Shown here: positions 25,840 through 35,647 of the stretch, one piece after another | Layout of the letters: every line of letters starts with the position of its first letter | Numbering within the stretch: position 1 is the first letter of the stretch | Source: Psychroflexus planctonicus | Lineage (GTDB): Bacteria > Bacteroidota > Bacteroidia > Flavobacteriales > Flavobacteriaceae | Assembly (NCBI RefSeq): GCF_014640195.1 | Contig: NZ_BMGM01000002.1 | Span: forward strand, 248,001 to 312,000 | Direction: 5' to 3' | Length of the DNA: 64,000 nucleotides | Notes under the pieces: model-generated | Database searches by the model: none | What the model was told of the DNA's origin: nothing | What the model saw: the letters and a program-made list of their open reading frames with translations, nothing else | Program-made: the position numbers and the translations under genes

Positions 25840-27669
25840 TTAATTCACTGTGATGCTTCCAGACATGCTTCCGTGTACATTACAAACATAATTATCTACT
25901 GCATTCGCTAAGTCTGGTGTTAAAGTAAAACTAATGATGTTTCCATCGATTTGTACATCTACATCTGCATCATCCTGAAAAATTGCACTAGCTCCATTTT
26001 GAGTTATTAACAAGTCTCCAGCTGAATTACGCAGTGCAAGTGGGTGAGTAGATGCACCAGTTACATTTAATAAATAACGCGTGCCTTCACTTAAATTCCA
26101 AGTGCTATTATTTTCGTTTAGTGTTGTTACATTTTCATCGCCTTCAATAGCCGAAACAAAATAGGCAGAAGCTCCATCATTTTCAACTGTCATGGCTACT
26201 GAATCTTGAGTTTCTAAAGCAGGAAGTAAAACACCATCATCAATTACATGAACAACTCCATTTTCAATTTCTACATCAGCTGTTACAACAGCATAAGTTG
26301 CTCCTGTAGTATCGGTTACAGTTACTTCGTTGCCATTTCGTGTTACGGTAATATCCTGTTCAGCTAATGTTGGAAAAGTGTTTTCTCCTTCTGGTATGTC
26401 TTCCGCAAAAGCTACAGCTGGAATAACGTGGAAACCTAACACAGTTGCTAAATTATCTACACCACCAATTTCAGCTACCAATTCTTCTAATGTTTCTACT
26501 TGAAAAGCATCTAAGGCAGCTTGAAAAGCATCATTGGTTGGAGCAAAAACTGTTATGGCTTCTGCATCTAACAGTTGTTGCTCTAATCCGTCTACTGCAT
26601 CAATTGCAGCTAATAATGTAGTTAGTCCAGCATCATTTGCTGCAGTTACTAAATCTGGTGCATTTGAAGCTAGTTCTGGTAAAACAACACCATCAATAAC
26701 GTGTACAACTCCATTTTCTATAGCTACGTTTGGTGTAGTAACTTGGTATGTGTTTCCTTCTACATCGGTTACACTAACTGCATCACCTGAACGTGTTACC
26801 GTTATGTCCTGATCGGCTAAAGTTGTAAATGTGTTTTCTCCTTCTGGTAAGTCTTCAGCAAAGGCTACAGCAGGTACAACGTGAAATCCAAGTACGGTTT
26901 CTAAATTTTCTAAACCTATTTCGGCTATTAACTCATCTAAGGTTTCTACATTAAATTCATTTAATAAATCTCCGAAGGCTTCATCTGTTGGAGCAAATAC
27001 AGTAATTGCTTCTGCATCTAATAATTGTTGGTCTAAACCTTCAATGGCACCAACTGCATCTAATAATACATTTAATTCAGCAGCTTGAGCAGCTTCTACT
27101 AAATTAGGTAGTGGCGCATCAGGTAAAATAGGGAGTAAAACTTCATCAATTACGTGTACTACACCATTTTCAATTTCAATATCAGCTTCAACAACCGTTG
27201 AAATATTACCTAAAGCATCTTCAATGCTAACTATATCGTTGGCTACTGTTACCGAAATTTCTTGATCGGCCAATGTAAGGAAAGTCTGAGTTCCTGCTTC
27301 TAAATCGCTTGAAAAAGCAACGGCTGGAACTACATGAAAGCCTAATACGGTTTCTAAATTTCCAACTCCACCGATGGCTTCAACTAATTCTGATAGTGTT
27401 TCAACTTCATAAGCATTCATTGCATTGGTAAAAGCTTGGTTTGTTGGAGCAAATACGGTAATGGCTTCAGCATCCAAAAGTTGTTGGTCTAAACCTTCCA
27501 CAGCACCAACTGCATCTAGTAAAGTAGTTAAACCACCAGCTTCTGCTGCTTCTACTAAATTAGGAGTTTGTGGATCGGGAATTTGGCTTGGGTTGTCATC
27601 ATCACTTGAGCAGGAAAATATTCCAAAACTCAAAAAGCATAACATCAATAATTTACTTAAATTTCTCAT
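25840..27669 (-). CDS. Fasciclin-repeat lipoprotein with cupredoxin-like C-terminal domain
   Basis: This 609-residue surface lipoprotein has a signal peptide with FSCSSDDDN. Three fasciclin (FAS1) domains follow at about residues 35-180, 185-330 and 335-480, each with AITVFAPTNxAF, LGFHVVPAVAF and IENGVVHVID. The last 120 residues resemble a cupredoxin: GASTHPLALRN and YVCNVHGSMSG supply the His, Cys, His and Met expected of a type 1 copper site. FAS1 domains mediate adhesion; the copper tail is inferred. The three repeats are very similar, which suggests recent internal duplication. Confidence 0.9.
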   Translation of the reverse strand: MRNLSKLLMLCFLSFGIFSCSSDDDNPSQIPDPQTPNLVEAAEAGGLTTLLDAVGAVEGLDQQLLDAEAITVFAPTNQAFTNAMNAYEVETLSELVEAIGGVGNLETVLGFHVVPAVAFSSDLEAGTQTFLTLADQEISVTVANDIVSIEDALGNISTVVEADIEIENGVVHVIDEVLLPILPDAPLPNLVEAAQAAELNVLLDAVGAIEGLDQQLLDAEAITVFAPTDEAFGDLLNEFNVETLDELIAEIGLENLETVLGFHVVPAVAFAEDLPEGENTFTTLADQDITVTRSGDAVSVTDVEGNTYQVTTPNVAIENGVVHVIDGVVLPELASNAPDLVTAANDAGLTTLLAAIDAVDGLEQQLLDAEAITVFAPTNDAFQAALDAFQVETLEELVAEIGGVDNLATVLGFHVIPAVAFAEDIPEGENTFPTLAEQDITVTRNGNEVTVTDTTGATYAVVTADVEIENGVVHVIDDGVLLPALETQDSVAMTVENDGASAYFVSAIEGDENVTTLNENNSTWNLSEGTRYLLNVTGASTHPLALRNSAGDLLITQNGASAIFQDDADVDVQIDGNIISFTLTPDLANAVDNYVCNVHGSMSGSITVN

Positions 27670-27852
27670 AGGTTAAAATGTTTTTGTTTGCCTATAAGAC
27701 AAATTCATCTCGATCTTTCCTACCTGATTGGTTTGCTTTAGTATAGATTTAACACGGATAAATGTGTTCTCTTAAATTCATTAAGATAATATAATATAAA
27801 ACTAGGTCGGTGTAACTATAAAGACATGCTTACTTATTTGAGATAAGTCAAT

Positions 27853-27886
27853 AAAAAAAGCGGTGCTTTACAGCAACCGCTTTTTT
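27853..27886 (-). terminator. Intrinsic terminator downstream of small lipoprotein gene
   Basis: An AAAAAAGCGGT...ACCGCTTTTTT hairpin with inner GCT/AGC pairing lies just past the stop at 27905 and ends the TonB receptor operon. Confidence 0.85.
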
Positions 27887-27904
27887 AATAGACAAAAACA
27901 AATT

Positions 27905-28468
27905 TTATTCAATAACTACGTCAAAATTTGCTTCAATGTCGGTTTCACCACCTACATTATTAATTTCACCATCTGCAGCTCCTTCTGCAAATTTATCTCC
28001 GTCATGAATCAAGATAATAGATAAATTTCCATTGCTTGCATTTCCGGTAGTTAGGCTAAACTCAACACCAATAGGATTGTTGTTTGCATCTGCATCTAAA
28101 TAGTCAAAGTTGGTTTCTAGAGCAGTAGAATTAACAAAAAAGACTTGATGTTCTTCACCTTCTTCAACAACTTCTTCTGTAATATCTTCAGCAGGATCTT
28201 CTAATTCATTTAAAAATTCAATACTGCCTTGATAGGTGGTATTGGCATCTAAATTATCTGCAGTTACAATTGGACTTTCGGGTCCATCGCCATCTAAGTC
28301 ACGATATTGCAAAGTTTTTACTTCGTTGGTGTTTTGGTCTACCAAAGTAACAGTTAAGGTTGTAATTACTTCTTCTTCATTGATAATTTGAATGTTGTCA
28401 TCATCATCTGAACAAGATGAAAATACAGCTAACAAACTAAACAGACTTACAATTTTTAATGATTTCAT
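27905..28468 (-). CDS. Acidic lipoprotein partner of TonB receptor
   Basis: This 187-residue protein has a lipoprotein signal (LLAVFSSCSDDDDN). The mature part is strongly acidic, starting with a TLTVTLVDQNTNEVKTLQYRDLDGDG strand and including VEEGEEHQVFFVNS and GVEFSLTTGNASNGNLSIILIHDGDKFAEG. It looks like an all-beta, possibly repeated Ig-like fold. It follows the TonB receptor gene by 28 bp, so it is probably the surface-exposed partner of that receptor; the ligand is unknown. Confidence 0.75.
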   Translation of the reverse strand: MKSLKIVSLFSLLAVFSSCSDDDDNIQIINEEEVITTLTVTLVDQNTNEVKTLQYRDLDGDGPESPIVTADNLDANTTYQGSIEFLNELEDPAEDITEEVVEEGEEHQVFFVNSTALETNFDYLDADANNNPIGVEFSLTTGNASNGNLSIILIHDGDKFAEGAADGEINNVGGETDIEANFDVVIE

Positions 28469-28496
28469 AGTTAAATAATTAAGGTTAATATTTGGG

Positions 28497-30908
28497 TTAA
28501 AAATTAAATTGAATTTGTAATTGAAAATTTCTTCCTATCTCGTCTGCATAATACCGCTGACGATTTAAATAGTTTCGGTAGGAAGTATTGAATATGTTAT
28601 GCACGTTAAAAGCTACCCGCAGATCTAAATGTTTAAATTGAAATGGCATTTCTGCTCCAAAATGAAATAGCTGGTAAGCTGATGGCGGCGCACTGATTCC
28701 AACTTCAGTAGCCACTAATTCTCCTATTTCAGGATCCAATACGGGTGTAGTGAAATCTAAGTTGGGAAATCGATTTTGTTTTGCAACAAATTCATGCGTA
28801 AATTGAAGGTTTAACTGATTCCAACTTTCAATCTGCTGGTTCAATTGTAATCTTGTATTGAATGGCGGCATATCAATAATTGGACGATTTAAACTTAAAT
28901 CATCTGCTTGTACATACGCCAATTGACCCACAAGTGTTGAATTGGAATTAAATTGATAAGTTGCTTCTACATCTACACCCATAAATCTTGCTCGAGTCTG
29001 TCTGTAAGCAAAAACAGGAAATGCACCCCGAATTGTAGTTTCAATTTCGTTGGGTTCTAGCGTCATGAAATTTTCAATTAAATTGAAATACGGATTGATT
29101 TCAAAACTAAAATTTTGGATTTCTTGTTCATACGAAACATTCAATTTATAAGATTGTTCTTGCTGAAGTCTTAAATCGCCAAGTTCTATGCTGGCAATGC
29201 TGTGGTGTAATCCGTCGCTAAACAATTCAGACGGATTAGGATTCCGAGTTGCTAAACTTAAATTGCCTATTAGTTTTGAAGCCTTGTTAACTTGGTATTG
29301 AAGTCCTAAACTGCTTGAAAAATTATGGTAATGGAATTTTGGATTGGTAAGTAGCTGCGTTCCAAAATCTTCAATAATTATATCTGAAAAATCGTTTTGA
29401 TAGTTGCGTTCTTCCCAACGGCTGGTACGGTAAAATTTCAAAGCATCTACATAAGTATAATCGTAGCGTAATCCTGCATCCAGTAAAATCTGTTCATTCA
29501 ATTGATGGTTTGCGGTTATAAAACTACCCAATGCAAACATTTCGTAATCTGGAATTAATCTTCTTACTCCTGTTTCTGGGTTTGCAAAATGATCTTGGTA
29601 AGTACTTTCAATTCCTACATTCAAATTGAAATTTTTAAATTTATCTATTTTTAATTGCGATAAAAAATGATGTGTAGCAAGTTCTAAATCTAAAGCTGCT
29701 TTGTTTCTATTTGAGCCGCGACGAACATCAAACTCTTGCCTTTGGTTAAATTGAAACGCATATTGAAATTCTAATTTACCAAGATTATCTATTTTTTTGA
29801 AATAATCGAACTTAGCCAGTTGATGCTTAACTTCTTGTTTAGGCGAATTAATCTGATAACTGAAATCTTCAATAAAACTTGGAGTAGAGTTATTGATTGA
29901 ATTGACTAAATCGCGAACGTTTCCAATGTGTGAAGCTCTTAGAATTCCAATTTCTGTTGAAAAAAGGCTGTAGTATACATTAAATCCAGACTCTATTTTA
30001 TTAAGTCCAAAACCAATGGAAAAGTTATTCTCTTGTACACCTGTGTTGGATAAATTGTAGTTGGGTGCTTCTAAATCTCCACGCCGTTTTGCACTAGCTT
30101 GTGTTTTTATATACCAACCATTTTTGTTGGCTTTTAACAAAGATGCAGTAATGCCACCACCAAGGCCATTGCTATTAAAGTTAGCAATGCTTTTACCGAA
30201 AAGCGTGTCTTTTAATGGTGCTTTTTGTGGAGTACTAACAATAATTCCGCCAACGGCATCGCCACCATAACGAAGAGCGGATGCACCTTTTATAACTTCT
30301 ATATTGGCAGCCGAATTTACATCTATATTTGGAGCATGATCAACACCCCATTGTTGGTCAAACATACGCACGTTATTGTTAATCATAATGATACGCGAAC
30401 TATGCATTCCTTGAATAATAGGTTTGTTTATACTTGCGCCCGTGTTTAAAGAAGAAACCCCATTGATTTCTGCAAGTGCTTCACCAAAGCTCAAATTGCT
30501 GTATCGATCTATTCTTGCTTTGTCTAGTTCTTTGCTGATGCTTGTATTGTTGGTGTTTTGGTAAATTCTTCCAGTTAACAATACTTCGCTTAACTCATCG
30601 ATGTGATGCTCTAATTTAAAATCTATTTCTTGAGATGAATTCATTTGAATTTCTTCTACAAGTTTTTCACAAGAAACATGCGAAACTTTTATGGTGTAAT
30701 TCCCAGGACATATTTTACTGATCTGATATTCACCATTACTATCTGCTTCAGCAAATTGCCCCGTTTCTTTAATCTCAACAATAGCAAAGGTTAAAGGTGA
30801 ATTATCGTGTATGTCGATTACCTTACCTGATAAACTTAAAGTGCATTCCTGCGCGTTGATATGAAGTATAGAAAGCCAGAAAAGGCTCACTAAAAAAATG
30901 TATTTCAT
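28497..30908 (-). CDS. TonB-dependent outer membrane receptor
   Basis: This 803-residue protein has a signal peptide (FLVSLFWLSILHINAQ), then a carboxypeptidase-like regulatory domain (LSGKVIDIHDNSPLTFAIVEI, about residues 24-105). A plug follows (LSFGEALAEINGVSSLNTGASINKPIIQGMHSSRIIMINNNVRM...DVNSAANIEVIKGASALRYGGDAVGGII is its conserved core), then a 22-strand barrel ending in aromatic FNF. The Cys-containing small protein upstream and the acidic lipoprotein downstream make a three-gene uptake unit. Metal uptake is plausible but not shown. Confidence 0.93.
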   Translation of the reverse strand: MKYIFLVSLFWLSILHINAQECTLSLSGKVIDIHDNSPLTFAIVEIKETGQFAEADSNGEYQISKICPGNYTIKVSHVSCEKLVEEIQMNSSQEIDFKLEHHIDELSEVLLTGRIYQNTNNTSISKELDKARIDRYSNLSFGEALAEINGVSSLNTGASINKPIIQGMHSSRIIMINNNVRMFDQQWGVDHAPNIDVNSAANIEVIKGASALRYGGDAVGGIIVSTPQKAPLKDTLFGKSIANFNSNGLGGGITASLLKANKNGWYIKTQASAKRRGDLEAPNYNLSNTGVQENNFSIGFGLNKIESGFNVYYSLFSTEIGILRASHIGNVRDLVNSINNSTPSFIEDFSYQINSPKQEVKHQLAKFDYFKKIDNLGKLEFQYAFQFNQRQEFDVRRGSNRNKAALDLELATHHFLSQLKIDKFKNFNLNVGIESTYQDHFANPETGVRRLIPDYEMFALGSFITANHQLNEQILLDAGLRYDYTYVDALKFYRTSRWEERNYQNDFSDIIIEDFGTQLLTNPKFHYHNFSSSLGLQYQVNKASKLIGNLSLATRNPNPSELFSDGLHHSIASIELGDLRLQQEQSYKLNVSYEQEIQNFSFEINPYFNLIENFMTLEPNEIETTIRGAFPVFAYRQTRARFMGVDVEATYQFNSNSTLVGQLAYVQADDLSLNRPIIDMPPFNTRLQLNQQIESWNQLNLQFTHEFVAKQNRFPNLDFTTPVLDPEIGELVATEVGISAPPSAYQLFHFGAEMPFQFKHLDLRVAFNVHNIFNTSYRNYLNRQRYYADEIGRNFQLQIQFNF

Positions 30909-30954
30909 GATAATTACAAATTAACTTTTGTCTTACTAAATAAAAGGACGTTTG

Positions 30955-31266
30955 TTAAATTGTAAATGGGGGAGGTTTGTTGTGAAATTTACCAAGGTGT
31001 TTTTCTTGGTTGATGAAGATACTTCTACTTGAAAATAAAAGCGGTTTTTCAATAAAATTGAAGTCGATAAAAGAGTTTGTAATTATAGTTTCTGGTGTTG
31101 TGGAAACTTCATTGTAAGTTGAAAAAACAAATTCTTCACAGGTATCACAGTTTTCAATTTGATTGTGATTATCTCCATCTAGCAAATGACCAAGCGCGTG
31201 AACATCAACTGTGTTCAGTAGGGCAAGGAATGCGCAAAAGAAAGATAAAATTTTAATCAATTTCAA
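30955..31266 (-). CDS. Small exported protein with His/Cys segment, TonB-receptor operon
   Basis: This 103-residue protein has an N-terminal hydrophobic signal (ILSFFCAFLALLNTVDVHA) followed by HLLDGDNHNQIENCDTCEEF. The His and CxxC residues resemble those of small periplasmic proteins found before metal-related TonB receptors in Bacteroidota. The C terminus ends NKPPPFTI. It lies 46 bp upstream of the receptor gene on the same strand. Metal sensing or binding is inferred from residues and context only. Confidence 0.65.
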   Translation of the reverse strand: MKLIKILSFFCAFLALLNTVDVHALGHLLDGDNHNQIENCDTCEEFVFSTYNEVSTTPETIITNSFIDFNFIEKPLLFSSRSIFINQEKHLGKFHNKPPPFTI

Positions 31267-31335
31267 CTCGATAATTTTTGCAAAGCTAGTTTAAATCTGA
31301 TGAAATTTATTTTTTCGTTGTTTTTTATGTTCATT

Positions 31336-31662
31336 TTAAGATTTATCGGAAAATAAAAAACCTAAGCCAAGTCTGGAAAGCATCTTTTTTTCGAAATTCC
31401 AAAAGAACTTAAATTGTCCAAAAATTAAACCGATAAGCACCAGTAATACTTGATAAATAGGGAAAATGATTAAAATACGTAAACTGTAATACAAAAATCC
31501 ACCCCAGAAATTGTCTTGAAAATTTTCTCGGGCTAGTTCAAAAAAAGCCAATATGGGTTTTCCAACAAATAATGATGCTGATCCAGTAATGCTAAAAACA
31601 ATTAAAATGATAATAATTTGGAAATTGGAATCAATTCCCCAGTGTTCCTTCAATTTTTTCAT
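31336..31662 (-). CDS. DUF6787 family membrane protein
   Basis: This 108-residue protein has two hydrophobic helices (FQIIIILIVFSITGSASLFVG and LRILIIFPIYQVLLVLIGLIFGQ) and the closing motif FFWNFEKKMLSRLG, which I recognise as DUF6787. The function is unknown. The order DUF6787 then DUF6146 downstream of RlpA is commonly conserved in flavobacteria, but no pathway is assigned. Confidence 0.75.
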   Translation of the reverse strand: MKKLKEHWGIDSNFQIIIILIVFSITGSASLFVGKPILAFFELARENFQDNFWGGFLYYSLRILIIFPIYQVLLVLIGLIFGQFKFFWNFEKKMLSRLGLGFLFSDKS

Positions 31663-31680
31663 GCTGCAAAATTACAATAC

Positions 31681-32100
31681 TTACTGTAATTTTTGGTTGT
31701 ATTTTTCTTCGAAAAACAAAAAGTAATGAAATAGCAGGTAATTTACTTCATAGCCATAATCAATATCTGATGAGTATTTAATTTGAAATGGATAAAGCTC
31801 TGGATCGTAGTATTCCGCATTTCTAGCTCTCAAATTGTACTCATTAACGTAATTTCTATTTTTAAGTTCCATATACCGCTGAGAGTGATAACCACGTGGT
31901 TTTTGGGTTTGAAGCCAAGAGTAAAAGCCAACTTCTAAAACAATTAATTTGTACTCTAAACTATCATTTTCTATTACAATGGTATCTACTTCTTGTGCAC
32001 TTTTTTCAGTTGAAGCCACCTTTTTTTGATTACCACAATTGACCAAAAAACTAAGTGAAACTATTGCAAATACGAAGTATATAAAATGCTTAAGTTTCAT
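31681..32100 (-). CDS. DUF6146 family lipoprotein
   Basis: This 139-residue protein has a lipobox (FLVNCGNQ). The mature part contains IVLEVGFYSWLQTQKPRGYHSQRYMELKNRNYVNEYN and an aromatic C terminus (DYGYEVNYLLFHYFLFFEEKYNQ), the DUF6146 signature. The function is unknown. It starts 4 bp after the RlpA stop, so RlpA, DUF6146 and DUF6787 form one transcript on the minus strand. Confidence 0.75.
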   Translation of the reverse strand: MKLKHFIYFVFAIVSLSFLVNCGNQKKVASTEKSAQEVDTIVIENDSLEYKLIVLEVGFYSWLQTQKPRGYHSQRYMELKNRNYVNEYNLRARNAEYYDPELYPFQIKYSSDIDYGYEVNYLLFHYFLFFEEKYNQKLQ

Positions 32101-32104
32101 AGTC

Positions 32105-32872
32105 CTAAATTTTTAGATTAGCAATAAATGCGTCTGGATAACGGTCTTTTACTTCGCTAAGTAATTTTTCTGCTTGATTACGGTTCTCCAGTTTTCCTAA
32201 TATCAAGGTGTACAAGGCTTTTTTATCAAGAAGTTTGTATCGCAAGGTAACTTGTTCTTTGTAGCTTTTTTCTAGTTCTTTTCCTAAACTAAGTGCGTTT
32301 GATGCTTCTGAGAAACTGGCTAACTGCACAGCATAGAAACTTGGCTTTACCCGTTCTGCTTTTAAATTAAAAAATTGCTCCTGAGTAGCTTGTTTTTGTA
32401 TTTGTGCAATTAATTTTTGTTCAATATCTGCAGTTAATAATTCTTCTTCTAACTTTTCTTTTGTCTCGTTTTTTGGAGTTGAATTAACTTCACCTAAATA
32501 AGTTTCATCTGTTTCCGAAGGAAATTCTAAGACTTCAATTTCAACTTGAGTGGTGCCATCTTCCACAAAGCCAAGCTGTTCTGCAACCGATTTTGAAACA
32601 TCAATAATCCGATTCCGAATGTAAGGTCCACGGTCGTTTACAGTAACTTCTGCAGTTTTTCCGTTGGTTTTATTGGTTATTTTAAGCTTTGTGCCAAATG
32701 CTAAAGAACGATGCGCAGCTGTGGGTAAAGCTTGCTGAAATAATTCTCCACTTGCCGTTTTTCTGCCTTCAAAAACATCTTTATAAAAAGAAGCTTCTCC
32801 TTGTTGTATTTGTCCGTTACTACTAAATACAACAAGAAAACAAAGGCAGAAAAAGCTAAATAGTGGTTTCAT
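32105..32872 (-). CDS. RlpA-family septal ring lytic transglycosylase with SPOR domain
   Basis: This approximately 255-residue protein has a signal peptide (MKPLFSFFCLCFLVVFSSNGQ). The double-psi beta-barrel domain includes GEASFYKDVFEGRKTASGELF, AAHRSLAFGTKLKITN and VTVNDRGPYIRNRIIDVSKSVAEQLGF; the His and Asp of the lytic site are present. The C-terminal SPOR domain (FYAVQLASFSEASNALSLGKEL) targets denuded septal peptidoglycan. I chose ATG 32872 because the ATG at 32893 lies inside the preceding dehydrogenase gene. Confidence 0.92.
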   Translation of the reverse strand: MKPLFSFFCLCFLVVFSSNGQIQQGEASFYKDVFEGRKTASGELFQQALPTAAHRSLAFGTKLKITNKTNGKTAEVTVNDRGPYIRNRIIDVSKSVAEQLGFVEDGTTQVEIEVLEFPSETDETYLGEVNSTPKNETKEKLEEELLTADIEQKLIAQIQKQATQEQFFNLKAERVKPSFYAVQLASFSEASNALSLGKELEKSYKEQVTLRYKLLDKKALYTLILGKLENRNQAEKLLSEVKDRYPDAFIANLKI

Positions 32873-32873
32873 A

Positions 32874-33827
32874 TTATTTTTTTGAAAATTCAATAATTTG
32901 TTCTGCTAATTCTGTTCCAATTCGGTCTTGCGCTTCCAAGGTAGCACCACCGATATGTGGGCTCAGCGAAAGTGAAGGATTCATAAGCAATTTTACGGGT
33001 GGAGTAGGTTCGTCTTCAAAAACATCTAAAGCAGCAAAACTCAATTTTTTATTTTCCAATGCTTCTAATAATGCTTTTTCGTCTACAACGCCACCACGAG
33101 CTGTATTTACAATAGCTGCTGTATCTTTCATTTTTTCAATTTCTTTAGCTCCTAATATGTAGTCTTTTTGTGCTGGCACATGAAAACTAATAAAATCTGA
33201 TTGTGCTAATAATGCATCTAAGCTAATGCTTTTTAAATTAAAACTAAGGCTTTGCCCATCAAAAAAGTTAAGTTGTACATCTACCGCTTCAATAAATTGA
33301 TCGTAAACAACTACGTTCATTCCTAAACCAATTGCTTTTTTAGCCAAAGCTTGACCAATTCTGCCAATTCCAACAATTCCTAGGGTTTTGCCAGATAATT
33401 CAATACCTTTTGCGTAAGCTTTTTTTAGTTCTTTAAACTTAGAGTCGCCTTCTAGTGGCATTTCTCTATTGGATTTGTTGAGTTGTCTTGCACCACTTAA
33501 CAAATGGGCAATGACCAATTCTGCTACACTTTCTGATGAAGCAGCAGGCGTGTTGATCACTTTTACGCCTTTGGTTTTAGCAAAATCTACATCAATATTG
33601 TCTAAACCAACTCCACCGCGACCAATGAGTTTTAAACTTGGGCAAGCTTCAATTAAGTCTTTTCTTACTTTGGTGGCACTGCGTACCAAAATAGCATCAA
33701 TTGCATTTGTATTGATATAGTTTTCAAGTTGTTCTTGCGCAACTGTAGTCAGAATTACTTCGTGACCATTTTTTTCTAATAAATCAACTCCGCTTTGAGA
33801 AACTCCGTCGTTAGCTAATATTTTCAT
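32874..33827 (-). CDS. serA: D-3-phosphoglycerate dehydrogenase-like 2-hydroxyacid dehydrogenase
   Basis: This 317-residue NAD-dependent dehydrogenase contains GRGGVGLDNIDVDFAKTKGV, the Rossmann motif LGIVGIGRIGQALA, the catalytic Arg in VNTARGGVVDE, Glu in DVFEDEP and His in LSPHIGGATLEA. It lacks a C-terminal ACT domain, so it is the short form. It begins the serine pathway by oxidising 3-phosphoglycerate. It follows serC by 11 bp, which strongly supports this substrate over other D-2-hydroxyacids. Confidence 0.88.
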   Translation of the reverse strand: MKILANDGVSQSGVDLLEKNGHEVILTTVAQEQLENYINTNAIDAILVRSATKVRKDLIEACPSLKLIGRGGVGLDNIDVDFAKTKGVKVINTPAASSESVAELVIAHLLSGARQLNKSNREMPLEGDSKFKELKKAYAKGIELSGKTLGIVGIGRIGQALAKKAIGLGMNVVVYDQFIEAVDVQLNFFDGQSLSFNLKSISLDALLAQSDFISFHVPAQKDYILGAKEIEKMKDTAAIVNTARGGVVDEKALLEALENKKLSFAALDVFEDEPTPPVKLLMNPSLSLSPHIGGATLEAQDRIGTELAEQIIEFSKK

Positions 33828-33838
33828 TTGTATATATT

Positions 33839-34903
33839 TTATGCGTTTTTTTCTAATTCTTGCATGGCTTCAATGACTACTTGTACACTTTCAAAGGGAA
33901 GTGCATTGTACATAGATGCGCGATAACCACCAACACTTCTATGTCCGTTTAATCCATTTACTCCAGCTTCAACTAAAAGGGATTCAAATTTCGATTTTAA
34001 GGCTTCATCTTTCAAATTAAAAGTAGCATTCATGTCTGATCGATCTTCTTTTTCAGCAAAACCTGTAAAAAGCGGATTTCTATCAATTTCAAGATACATG
34101 GCATCTGCTTTCATTTTGTTTTTAGCTTCAATAGCTTTTACACCGCCTTGCTCTTTTAACCATTCTAAGGTAAGCATGGAAACGTAAACTGGAAAAACAG
34201 GTGGTGTGTTAAACATACTGTCTTTGCCACAATGAACTTGATAATCTAACATCGAAGGAATTTTTCGATCAACTTTCCCTAAACATGATTTTTTTACGGC
34301 TACTAAAGTGGCTCCCGCTGGACCCATGTTTTTTTGTGCTCCTGCGTAAATTACATCAAAATAAGAGAAATCTATTTCCCGTGAAAAAATATCGCTACTC
34401 ATATCGCAAACTACAGGTACATTTGCTTTTGGAAAATCTTTTATTTGGGTTCCAAAAATGGTGTTGTTACTGGTGCAATGAAAATAATCGACATCGGTAG
34501 GAACTTGGAAATTTTTAGGAATGTAATTGTAATTTTTATCTTTAGATGAAGCTAAAACATTTACTTCACCAAGTAATTTTGCTTCTTTAATGGCTTTAGC
34601 AGACCAAGAACCTGTATCTAAATAAGCTGCTTTAGTTTGCATTAAATTAAAGGCAGACATGATGAATTGCATGCTGGCTCCACCCTGTAAAAACAAAATT
34701 TGATATTCTTCTTTTGGTAATTTTAAGTGTTCTAAAGCTAAATCTTGGGCTTTTTCCATGATTTCTACAAAAGCTTTGCTTCGGTGTGAAATTTCTAGGA
34801 TAGATAAACCCGAATCGTCTAAATTTAAAACCGCTTGAGATGCCTTTTGAAATACTTCTTGTGGCAAAATACACGGTCCTGCGCTAAAATTGTGTTTTTT
34901 CAT
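33839..34903 (-). CDS. serC: Phosphoserine aminotransferase
   Basis: This PLP enzyme converts 3-phosphohydroxypyruvate and glutamate to phosphoserine; it also serves pyridoxine synthesis in some bacteria. The 354-residue protein has HNFSAGPCILP at its N terminus, ILFLQGGASMQF, and the PLP lysine in YAGAQKNMGPAG. RSVGGYRASMYNA near the end binds the phosphate. The start is the Met of MKKHNFSAG at 34903, with an ATG 12 bp upstream possible. It is the first gene of the serC-serA operon. Confidence 0.95.
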   Translation of the reverse strand: MKKHNFSAGPCILPQEVFQKASQAVLNLDDSGLSILEISHRSKAFVEIMEKAQDLALEHLKLPKEEYQILFLQGGASMQFIMSAFNLMQTKAAYLDTGSWSAKAIKEAKLLGEVNVLASSKDKNYNYIPKNFQVPTDVDYFHCTSNNTIFGTQIKDFPKANVPVVCDMSSDIFSREIDFSYFDVIYAGAQKNMGPAGATLVAVKKSCLGKVDRKIPSMLDYQVHCGKDSMFNTPPVFPVYVSMLTLEWLKEQGGVKAIEAKNKMKADAMYLEIDRNPLFTGFAEKEDRSDMNATFNLKDEALKSKFESLLVEAGVNGLNGHRSVGGYRASMYNALPFESVQVVIEAMQELEKNA

Positions 34904-35149
34904 ATTTGAAGTCAATTTTCTTTTTAATTTGCGTAAAGATAATTTTTTTGAAATCTACTCCCTATTATTTAGCTAAATATTGGATAGTAAGTTGTACTTT
35001 TTAAGAATTCATAAAATATTATCTAAGACCTAGTTTTTTTTAAAAGAATACCAATAATGTTGATAATTATTGAATATTTGTCATGAACTTAAATCTAAAG
35101 TGTAACACAATAATACAAAGTACGTCTAATCAATTGAAACCAAATTAGT

Positions 35150-35647
35150 GTGAACAAAAAACTTGAAAAAGAATTTGTTAAAAAGCTGGAGACCAACCAG
35201 AATATTGTGCATAAAATATGCAGGATTTATGCTACTGGTGAAGCAGCTCACAAAGATTTGTTTCAGGAAATTACCATACAATTGTGGAAGGCTTATCCAA
35301 AATTTAGAGGAGATGCTAAGTTTAGCACTTGGATGTATCGAGTTGCCTTAAATACGGCTATTACTTTATATAGAAAACAAAAGAAAAAAGTACAAACGCA
35401 AGATTGGGATCAGTATGCTTTTAAAATTAAAGCAGAAGAATACGATGATACTACAGAGCAAAATTTAAAACTCATGTACCAAGCAATTAAGGAGTTAAAT
35501 GATATAGATAAAGCCTTGGTGTTTTTGTACTTAGAAGATAAAAATTATACTGAAATTTCAACAACTTTGGGTATTTCTGAAGTAAATGCAAGAGTGAAAA
35601 TGAACCGAGTGAAAAAGAAACTCAAAGAATTACTAAGTATTGATTAA
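35150..35647 (+). CDS. ECF-type RNA polymerase sigma factor
   Basis: This 165-residue sigma-70 family protein has region 2 at about residues 20-85 (AHKDLFQEITIQLWKAYPKFRGDAKFSTWMYRVALNTAITLYR) and region 4 at about 110-160 (IKELNDIDKALVFLYLEDKNYTEISTTLGISEVNARVKMNRVKKKLKE). It initiates at GTG. It ends immediately before the next ATG (no gap), so it is cotranscribed with a membrane protein that may act as its anti-sigma factor. Confidence 0.92.
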   Translation: MNKKLEKEFVKKLETNQNIVHKICRIYATGEAAHKDLFQEITIQLWKAYPKFRGDAKFSTWMYRVALNTAITLYRKQKKKVQTQDWDQYAFKIKAEEYDDTTEQNLKLMYQAIKELNDIDKALVFLYLEDKNYTEISTTLGISEVNARVKMNRVKKKLKELLSID

